This document shows, one piece after another, positions 1 through 6,043 of a DNA stretch of 9,762 nucleotides (position 1 is the stretch's first letter; each line of letters starts with the position of its first letter). The DNA is from Nevskiaceae bacterium (GTDB lineage: Bacteria; Pseudomonadota; Gammaproteobacteria; Steroidobacterales; Steroidobacteraceae). The notes below the pieces were generated by a model. That model ran no database searches. It had not been told where the DNA came from and saw nothing but the letters and a program-made list of their open reading frames with translations. The DNA lies in NCBI GenBank assembly GCA_031277355.1, contig JAITMN010000293.1:1-9762 (forward strand), written 5' to 3'. The position numbers and the translations under genes were made by a program.

Positions 1-2432
1 AAGCCGCCGGTGGCGTCGATCAAGTCGAAGGTGGTGGTGTAGTAGAGCTTGTCGGTCAGGTTCTGACCTTCCAGCGCCACCTGCCAGGTGTCCTCCGGCG
101 AACGCCAGGTAATGCGGCCATTGAGCAGCGTGTACGAGTCGATTTTCGACGCCACGGTGTTGGTCGGATTGCCGAAGCTGGTGCTCTGATAGCTGGCGTC
201 CAGACGCGGAATGATCGAAGCGCCGTTGCTCAGATCAAACGTGTACTGCGCACCCAGACTCCACTTCGTCTTCGGCGTATACGGCGAGATGTTGTTCAGG
301 CCAATGCCGGTGCCATCGGCCACGCGCGTGTAGCCAAAGTCCAGAAGACTCAGCGAGCCATCCATCTCAAAGCCATTGCCGGGCAGCCAGTTGAACTCCA
401 GTTCACCGCCCTTGACTTCGGCGCTGCCCACATTCGCCGGCGCAAGACAGGGAATGCCGGTGGCGGCGCTGCCGGTCAACACGGTGCAATCCTGCAACGG
501 CAACTGAATGTCGTTGTACTCGTTGTAGAACAGCGCCACGTTCACGCGCAGCGTTCTGCCAAACAGATCGGTCTTCGCGCCGATCTCGTAGGCGTCGAGC
601 TTCTCCGCGCCGAACGACAGCATCTGCTCCGGAAAGTAAGGCCGTGGATTCAGACCACCGCCCTTGAAGCCGGTGGAAATCTGCGCATAGCCCATAAGCT
701 CATCGGTGAAGCGATACGACAGCGCCGCACGATAGTCGGTGTTGTCGCCCTTGAACTGATCGTGTCCACCATCAAGGCCCACCAGCGAGCAATTCAGGCC
801 GCCCACCGTACACACTTCGGTGCCATCGGGGTTCACGCGCGCGTAGGTGTAATCCTTCTTCTCTTCGGTGTAGCGCACGCCCAGCGCCAGATCGAGTTTG
901 TCGGTGAAGTGGAAGATGCCGTGCGCGAACAGCGCCCAACTCGAAGCGGGCACGCGATCCGGGCCGTGCAGGAAATCAAGCGCCGCATACGGAATGCTGA
1001 CGCGCGAATCTTCCTGCGTGAGCTGATCGAAGTAGAAGCCGCCCACCGTCCAGTCGAGCAGGCTGCCGGCCTTGCCATTCAGTCGCAATTCCTGACTCTT
1101 CTGATCGTGATACAGATGCTGCAACATCAACTGCAACGGCAACGGCGAGCCGTCGGCATCATCGTTGAAGCTGGCGTTGAAGTGACGCCACGCGGTAATC
1201 GACTGCAACTGCAAGGTGTCGGTGATCTGCCAGTCGATGTTGGCCGACAGACCATAGGACGACAGCGTCTGCTCTCGCGGCAGCGACAGCGGCGTCCAGG
1301 CGCTGGCCGCATAACCGCCGGTTCCGGGGGCGCGCGGATCGAGGAAGTTGGAGTAGTTCAGATACGGATTGTTCGGGCTTTGCGGATCGCAGCTATTGGG
1401 TCCGTAGGCGATGAAGCGGCAGGCCGAGCCGGTGTAGCCCAGCGTGTCCCAAGCCACATCGTAGCCAGTGGGAATCGCAGGCAGCACGCCATCGAGAAAC
1501 CCCGCGCTGACCAAACCCGTGGCCGGGTTGTTGTCGGTGTCGATGCCCACGGGAAACAGCGTGCCGCCCACCGCGCGCAGCACGTTGGCCGGCGTCTCGG
1601 AGCGGTCGTTGGTGATGTCGCCGGAGAGGTTCACTTCCACCGAATCCGACGCGAGCCAACGCAGACTGCCGCGACCGGCCACATACTGAATACCGCCTTC
1701 ATGACCCAGCACGCAGTTGGCGCCACGGATGGTGTACACCGGCACACCGGAGTCCGGGTGCGAGCAGCCGTAGTCCATCTGCGTAACGTAACCATCGCGC
1801 GAACGCGCCACGCCGGCGACGCGGCCGAAGAGCTTGTCTTCCACCAACGTGATATCGGTGGCCGCGCGCAGCGACAACGCCTTGTAGCTGCCATAGCCCA
1901 CTTCGGCGAAGGCCGGACCGTCGCCGGTGGGCTTGCGCGTGAACAATTTGATCGAACCGCCTATGGAATTCTTGCCGGCCAGCGTGCCCTGCGGACCGCG
2001 CAGAATTTCCACGCGCTCCAGATCGAGCAGATCGAGCACCGAGCCGGTGAGCGTGGAGTAGTACACATCGTCTACATACAGACCCACGCCAGGCTCCATC
2101 GCCGGATTGAAGTCGGTCTGACCCACGCCGCGAATGAAGCCGATCAGCGAGGGGCCCATCGACGCGCCCTGCGCGCGCAACGTGACGTTGGGCGCCTGAT
2201 TCGTGATCTGCTCGACGTTGACCTGACTGCGCGCTTCGAGCATCTCGGCGGTCACGGCGGTGATCGCAATCGGCGTGTCCTGCATGTTGGTGGCGACGAA
2301 CTGCGCCGTGACGACGACTTCGGGCAATCCGCCGTCATCTTCCTGAGCCGCCAGCGCCGCACCGCAAACCACCGATGAGGCCAGCGCGACCGCAACCGCG
2401 CGCGCCACCGCCTTCTTGACCACCTTCGACAT
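1..2432 (-). CDS. TonB-dependent outer-membrane receptor, C-terminus cut by window edge
   Basis: Outer-membrane beta-barrel receptor that imports a ligand using energy from TonB-ExbBD; the ligand cannot be told from sequence. I translated about 810 codons from ATG 2432 to the left edge. Residues 1-28 are a Sec signal peptide: lysine-rich start, Ala/Val core, ALA cleavage site. A TonB-box-like stretch EVVVTA lies at 38-43. The plug follows at about 50-165 and contains the family signature VEILRGPQGTLAGKNSIGG at about 141-159. The remainder is barrel; the last visible residues include the conserved late motif EGQNLTDKLYYT, so probably only about 25-30 residues are missing. There is no N-terminal secretin/STN domain, so sigma/anti-sigma signalling is unlikely. 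A GGGGGA Shine-Dalgarno sequence sits 8 bases before the ATG; an ATG at 2440 hits a stop after two codons. Nothing marks it as BtuB or a siderophore receptor; it looks like the broad receptor group common in catabolic Alpha- and Gammaproteobacteria. Confidence 0.95.
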   Translation of the reverse strand, partial: MSKVVKKAVARAVAVALASSVVCGAALAAQEDDGGLPEVVVTAQFVATNMQDTPIAITAVTAEMLEARSQVNVEQITNQAPNVTLRAQGASMGPSLIGFIRGVGQTDFNPAMEPGVGLYVDDVYYSTLTGSVLDLLDLERVEILRGPQGTLAGKNSIGGSIKLFTRKPTGDGPAFAEVGYGSYKALSLRAATDITLVEDKLFGRVAGVARSRDGYVTQMDYGCSHPDSGVPVYTIRGANCVLGHEGGIQYVAGRGSLRWLASDSVEVNLSGDITNDRSETPANVLRAVGGTLFPVGIDTDNNPATGLVSAGFLDGVLPAIPTGYDVAWDTLGYTGSACRFIAYGPNSCDPQSPNNPYLNYSNFLDPRAPGTGGYAASAWTPLSLPREQTLSSYGLSANIDWQITDTLQLQSITAWRHFNASFNDDADGSPLPLQLMLQHLYHDQKSQELRLNGKAGSLLDWTVGGFYFDQLTQEDSRVSIPYAALDFLHGPDRVPASSWALFAHGIFHFTDKLDLALGVRYTEEKKDYTYARVNPDGTEVCTVGGLNCSLVGLDGGHDQFKGDNTDYRAALSYRFTDELMGYAQISTGFKGGGLNPRPYFPEQMLSFGAEKLDAYEIGAKTDLFGRTLRVNVALFYNEYNDIQLPLQDCTVLTGSAATGIPCLAPANVGSAEVKGGELEFNWLPGNGFEMDGSLSLLDFGYTRVADGTGIGLNNISPYTPKTKWSLGAQYTFDLSNGASIIPRLDASYQSTSFGNPTNTVASKIDSYTLLNGRITWRSPEDTWQVALEGQNLTDKLYYTTTFDLIDATGG

Positions 2433-2551
2433 CAATGCATTCCCCCGTAGAGACTGTCGCCGAGTAGCGACTAGTGTGCTGCAAGCCCCTAGTAGAGCCC
2501 AAGCCCCTGCCGGATGTCGAATTATTGATGTTGCGTTTTAGCAACGCCTCG
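2433..2551. other. Intergenic gap between hydrolase and TonB receptor
   Basis: This 119-base gap holds the distal arm of the hairpin described separately, then a stretch with two copies of CAAGCCCCT (plus strand 2482-2490 and 2500-2508) spaced 18 bases apart. It ends in the GGGGGA ribosome binding site of the receptor gene. The receptor promoter presumably lies here, but I could not pick a convincing -35/-10 pair. I see no small ORF with a plausible ribosome binding site and no tRNA. Confidence 0.5.
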
Positions 2552-2560
2552 CTAAAACGC
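2533..2560 (-). repeat. Perfect 10-bp inverted repeat with 8-base spacer over the hydrolase stop codon
   Basis: GCGTTTTAGC at 2533-2542 (plus strand) is matched by its exact reverse complement at 2551-2560, with 8 bases between. The inner arm on the coding strand contains the hydrolase stop codon (GCG TTT TAG C), so this is a stop-overlapping hairpin. No T-run follows on either strand, so it is not a canonical Rho-independent terminator, although it may still slow polymerase or protect a 3' end. The 10-8-10 geometry also resembles the paired arms and spacer of tyrosine-recombinase core sites. That is only a geometric resemblance, and no recombinase is visible nearby. Confidence 0.8.
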
Positions 2561-2592
2561 CTGATCGAACGCCACCTCCCCCTGCACCGCCA
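2550..2592 (-). repeat. 43-bp direct repeat, copy A (3' end of hydrolase gene)
   Basis: This copy is identical to 5025-5067 at 42 of 43 positions (difference: plus-strand A at 2555, G at 5030). It encodes the last 12 residues of the hydrolase (AVQGEVAFDQAF), the TAG stop and two bases beyond. Similarity stops abruptly on both sides. The single difference is the third base of the final Phe codon (TTT here, TTC in nrdB). The two copies are in the same orientation and reading frame, 2475 bases apart. Confidence 0.95.
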
Positions 2593-4969
2593 GACGCTCG
2601 ATCTGCTGCGCCAGCGCCCGCGCGTCGGGGCTGAAATAGTGCGTATGGCCGCCCGCCCCCAGACAAAATTCGGTGCGATCACCGTAAGAGGCCGTGCGCT
2701 GGCCGTCCCATGATGCGCCATCCGTGGATGCGCCATCCTTGTCTTTCTTCCTCTCCTCCGGCGTCCACAAAAAACGGCCCACGTAGTCACCTGAACAGCA
2801 GCCGCTGACCCAGTGGCTCACGCCAATCTCGGCGGCAGTGGGCTTCGCGTCTTCGAATTTCTTCGGCTTTTCGTCCATCCACTCATAGGGCAACGGAAAA
2901 AACTTGGCGTAGAGCGCGCGCAACGGCGACCCGACTGTGATCAGGCTCGGCTTCTCCTCCAAAGACGGGTGCATAGACAGATAACGCAGCAAATCGGCGC
3001 TGATCACCGTTCCCTGGCTGTGCGCAACGATCACGATGCGCTGATAGTCATGCTTGCGCAAATAGCACAGCAACGAATTGTATCGGGAAAAAATACGGGC
3101 GCGCGGCGATTGTCCGTCGCTCGGGTCTTCGAAGTAGTTGCTCACGTCGGTTACCGCATCGAGCCCCGCACGCAAGCGGCCAACGGTACGGACAAAACGC
3201 CCACCGAACGCCATGACCGTAGCCGTGCCGCCGACCAACCACTTGCCGGCGAACATCAGCGCACTGCCTGTGTCACCCAGAAGGGCCGATGCACCCGTCG
3301 ACAGGAGGTACAGGAAGTACAGGTAGCACACACCACCGATCACAGCGCCCAGTGGCAAGCCCACCCTCACAACGAAGCCGAACACGCACGACGCAACGCT
3401 CAACCACCGGCCAAGTCGGCTCGCCCACTTCGGAGCATCCTGAGCCGAAAAGCCTTTGCTACCCGAAGGGCTGATTTCCTCCAGCAGCGACGGCGCCAAC
3501 ACCACCAGCCCAGCAATAACCAACACACCCGCGGACACCACCAACAGCAGGAACGGCTCATTGAACTGGCCGACCCACTGAGCCAGAAACACCTCACCGG
3601 TGCAATGTTTGCCGGAAAGAGGCGCCAGATACGGCGCATTGAACTGGCCGATCCACTGAGCCAGAAACGCCGCACCGGTGCAATGTTTGCCGGGAAGAAG
3701 CGCCAGATACGGCTCCTGAAGCCACCGACCCAAGAGCTGGCCCAACGCCGACCACAGCACCAAGCTTGGCGTGAGGAACAGGGCAGTGGCCGTCACCAAC
3801 CCCAACTGTGCAGTGTACAGCGAGTCTTTCACTGCCTGCTCCGTTGTAAACCGCCAGCGAAATGCCAATCCCCATGCTATCGCCACCAGTTGCAACACCA
3901 CGAACGCCGCCCAGACCACGAGAAAAGCCAGAAACAAAATCTCCCAAGTCTTGAGCGAGTCGCCGCGCATCTGCTGCAAAGAAAACGGCTCGGTGAATGG
4001 ATAGCGAACCGCAAGGAGCAACACCACCACCGTCCCAAAGATCAGAACATAACCCACCCTTTCGATGTACCCGTGCATCACTTGGGAATAGCTGCGTACC
4101 AGCCATCCTCCCGCCACCGTCATCAGCACGACAATCACACCGAGATAGATCCAGTCGGACTCACCGTTCAAAAACGTGTAGACGGCCAGCCCCACATTTG
4201 CAAAAAACAACAAACCCAACAGCTTCGCGCGCCGCAGCTTGGCACGGCGAATCTGCGCCCATATCCAGAACACCAGCGCAAAGGCGCCGCCGCAGAACAA
4301 CAACAACAGCACGTTTCCCCGGGCTGCGTCCGGCACCGCTGAGAATCCCCCAGGCAACAGCAGCAACAACATGCACAGTTGTATCAGCAGCGCCGGACCG
4401 CGTAACAACCACGCCGACGACGCATACAGCCAGCGCAACCCAACCAATGCTCCAGAATCCGGAGAACGCGCGACCGCCTGATCCACGACATCCGCTGACA
4501 GAGAGCTAAGACTCATGGGCAGGTGGAACAAAGAGTTCAAGACTGCCAGACCGCCCTGCCCGAGACGCGACAGATCCGCCCAATACATCTCGAACAGATC
4601 AACCTGGGCTCCGGTCTTGCAATGCTCCACGCCAATGCAGGAGCTTCGATACTGCATATCCTCATCGGGAAGCTTCTTCAAACGGCTCAGAAAGTAGCTG
4701 TTCAGATCGCTGCTCTTAACCTTCTTGGCCTTGGCGTCTTTCTGCCACCGGGAGAAGCCTCGGAAAACCTCGGTGGACGAGGCTTGGACTTCCAGTCGAG
4801 TCACCGGAATCCGCACCTCACGCGCCTCGCCCACTTCAAAGAGGGCTTCGCCGGGCTCACCGTGACAGAGCAACTGCGCCAATTGCTCCACCGTCTCTCC
4901 CGGTTTCTGGTCAGCGATTCCATGCACCGCCACCACCGCCGTTTTTCCCCCGGTCGCTGCCGTTGCCAT
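2552..4969 (-). CDS. Polytopic membrane alpha/beta serine hydrolase ending in an NrdB-like tail
   Basis: Predicted membrane serine hydrolase (lipase/esterase-like), 805 aa; substrate unknown. The fold appears split. N-terminus: strand AVVAVHGIAD with oxyanion-type His16-Gly17, and a VDLFEMYWADL segment near 123-133. C-terminus: nucleophile elbow IVIVAHSQGT with Ser651, likely acid Asp728 in SGDYVG, likely catalytic His in GGHTHYF (775 or 777). Between them, about 190-590, lie roughly 9-11 hydrophobic spans (e.g. 192-212, 218-239, 273-291, 304-321, 343-371, 472-495, 570-590), so the membrane part is an insertion in a soluble fold. Residues about 419-470 are an almost exact 26-residue tandem duplication. 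The final 12 residues copy the NrdB C-terminus. I chose ATG 4969 because GAGGAG lies 8 bases upstream; a GTG at 4978 abuts the purine tract too closely. Only 57 bases separate it from nrdB with no visible terminator, so co-transcription is likely. I do not recognise a named family. Confidence 0.8.
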   Translation of the reverse strand: MATAATGGKTAVVAVHGIADQKPGETVEQLAQLLCHGEPGEALFEVGEAREVRIPVTRLEVQASSTEVFRGFSRWQKDAKAKKVKSSDLNSYFLSRLKKLPDEDMQYRSSCIGVEHCKTGAQVDLFEMYWADLSRLGQGGLAVLNSLFHLPMSLSSLSADVVDQAVARSPDSGALVGLRWLYASSAWLLRGPALLIQLCMLLLLLPGGFSAVPDAARGNVLLLLFCGGAFALVFWIWAQIRRAKLRRAKLLGLLFFANVGLAVYTFLNGESDWIYLGVIVVLMTVAGGWLVRSYSQVMHGYIERVGYVLIFGTVVVLLLAVRYPFTEPFSLQQMRGDSLKTWEILFLAFLVVWAAFVVLQLVAIAWGLAFRWRFTTEQAVKDSLYTAQLGLVTATALFLTPSLVLWSALGQLLGRWLQEPYLALLPGKHCTGAAFLAQWIGQFNAPYLAPLSGKHCTGEVFLAQWVGQFNEPFLLLVVSAGVLVIAGLVVLAPSLLEEISPSGSKGFSAQDAPKWASRLGRWLSVASCVFGFVVRVGLPLGAVIGGVCYLYFLYLLSTGASALLGDTGSALMFAGKWLVGGTATVMAFGGRFVRTVGRLRAGLDAVTDVSNYFEDPSDGQSPRARIFSRYNSLLCYLRKHDYQRIVIVAHSQGTVISADLLRYLSMHPSLEEKPSLITVGSPLRALYAKFFPLPYEWMDEKPKKFEDAKPTAAEIGVSHWVSGCCSGDYVGRFLWTPEERKKDKDGASTDGASWDGQRTASYGDRTEFCLGAGGHTHYFSPDARALAQQIERLAVQGEVAFDQAF
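3555..3710 (-). repeat. Two tandem 78-bp repeats inside the hydrolase gene
   Basis: Units 3555-3632 and 3633-3710 match at 72 of 78 positions by my alignment. Since 78 is a multiple of three, the frame is kept and the protein carries two 26-residue copies sharing GKHCTG, FLAQW and GQFN motifs. They lie in a loop between hydrophobic spans. The high nucleotide identity indicates a fairly recent in-frame duplication, or maintenance by gene conversion. Confidence 0.97.
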
Positions 4970-5024
4970 GGAGAGCACTCCTCTTGTTCTTGTACGCAGG
5001 AGTCTAATCGCTGGTCACCGGCGG

Positions 5025-5067
5025 CGCTAGAACGCCTGATCGAACGCCACCTCCCCCTGCACCGCCA
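5025..5067 (-). repeat. 43-bp direct repeat, copy B (3' end of nrdB)
   Basis: This is the partner of 2550-2592. It covers the last 12 codons of nrdB, its TAG stop (5027-5029) and two bases beyond. Because the encoded peptide fits the usual R2 C-terminal tail (acidic and aromatic residues, terminal Phe), the peptide is native to NrdB and the hydrolase is the probable recipient. Confidence 0.95.
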
Positions 5068-6043
5068 CCTGATACGCCGAAACGCGGCGCTCGAAGAAGT
5101 TGGTCAACTCCTGCACGTCTTGCAGCGCCATGAAGTGGAAGGGGTTTTTCGATCCGTAGAGCGGTGGCAGTTCCAGTTGCGCCAGACGCTGATCGGCCAC
5201 GTATTCCAGATACTGCCGCATCTCCGCGCGCGTCATGCCCACGACGCCGCCGGAGAGCACGTCTTCGGCGAACTGCGATTCGCAGTCCACCGCGTCGGAG
5301 AGCATCTGGCGCACCTGCGCGGCCCATTGCGCATCGAACAATTCCGGTTGCTCGCGGCGCACCGTGCGCAGCACCTCAAACGCGAAGGCCATGTGCGCGC
5401 TTTCGTCGCGGAACACCCAGTTCGTGCCGGCGGCCAATCCCGGCAACAGCCCGCGCGAACGCAGAAAGTACACATAGGCAAACGCGCCGAAGAAGAACAA
5501 GCCTTCGATGCAGGCAGCAAACGCCGTGAGATTCAGCACGAAGCGCCGCCGCTCATCCGGCGTGCTCAGGCTCGGCACCGCGTACACCGCATCGGTCCAG
5601 CGCTGGCAGAACTCGGCCTTTGCGCGAATCGACGGGATGTTCTCCACGGCGGCAAACGCCTGCGCACGGCGCGCGGGGTCGGGCACGTAGTTATCGAGCA
5701 GCGTCAGATAAAACTGGATGTGCAGCGCTTCTTCAAAGAGTTGCCGCGACAGATACATCCGCGCCTCCGGCGCGTTGATGTGCCGATACAAACTGATCAC
5801 CAGATTGTTCGCCACGATGGTGTCGCCGGTGGCGAAGAAGGCCACCAGACGTTCGATCAGATGACGCTCGGCCGGCGTCATCCGTTGACGCAGATGCCCA
5901 AGGTCAATCTGAAAGTCGATTTCCTCCACGGTCCAGGTGTTCTTGATCGCGCCGCGATACATTTCGTAGAAGCGCGGATAACGCATCGGCCGCAGCGTCA
6001 GGTCGAAGCCGGGGTCGAGCAGATTGGCCGGTTGCGTGCTCAT
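5027..6043 (-). CDS. nrdB: Class Ia ribonucleoside-diphosphate reductase subunit beta (R2)
   Basis: Small subunit of aerobic ribonucleotide reductase, 338 aa. It houses a dimetal site and tyrosyl radical that start NDP reduction on NrdA in the cytoplasm. All expected residues align with E. coli R2: ligands Asp74, Glu105, His108, Glu180, Glu214 and His217, and radical Tyr112 four residues after His108 (FEEALHIQFY). This is therefore a Tyr-radical enzyme, not a class Ic protein with Phe at that position. The C-terminal tail QGEVAFDQAF is the R1-docking peptide by family knowledge. ATG 6043 overlaps the nrdA TGA (ATGA), implying translational coupling; GAGG lies 8 bases upstream. The length is at the short end for the family. 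Its last 43 bases are duplicated at the end of the downstream hydrolase gene, and no terminator is visible after its stop. Confidence 0.98.
   Translation of the reverse strand: MSTQPANLLDPGFDLTLRPMRYPRFYEMYRGAIKNTWTVEEIDFQIDLGHLRQRMTPAERHLIERLVAFFATGDTIVANNLVISLYRHINAPEARMYLSRQLFEEALHIQFYLTLLDNYVPDPARRAQAFAAVENIPSIRAKAEFCQRWTDAVYAVPSLSTPDERRRFVLNLTAFAACIEGLFFFGAFAYVYFLRSRGLLPGLAAGTNWVFRDESAHMAFAFEVLRTVRREQPELFDAQWAAQVRQMLSDAVDCESQFAEDVLSGGVVGMTRAEMRQYLEYVADQRLAQLELPPLYGSKNPFHFMALQDVQELTNFFERRVSAYQVAVQGEVAFDQAF

Noticed and set aside
1..2432. BtuB-type B12 receptor linked to the riboswitch
   Set aside because: The receptor is much longer than typical BtuB, has no B12 aptamer of its own, and shows no BtuB-specific feature I can recognise.
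2533..2560. Rho-independent terminator or integron attC site at the hydrolase end
   Set aside because: There is no T-run after the stem on either strand, and the arms do not fit GTTRRRY/RYYYAAC. It is kept as an unexplained inverted repeat.
2335..2790. Minus-strand frame of 151 codons across the receptor start and hydrolase end
   Set aside because: It is out of frame with both real genes over their conserved parts, has low-complexity Arg/Ser/Gly-rich sequence, and lacks independent support.
4970..4978. GTG at 4978 as the hydrolase start (808 residues)
   Set aside because: The purine-rich ribosome binding site runs directly into this GTG, whereas it is correctly spaced for ATG 4969.
2552..5024. 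Insertion sequence or transposon carrying the hydrolase
   Set aside because: There is no transposase and no terminal inverted repeat at both ends, and a 43-base target duplication is too long for typical transposition. Site-specific insertion or gene conversion fits better.
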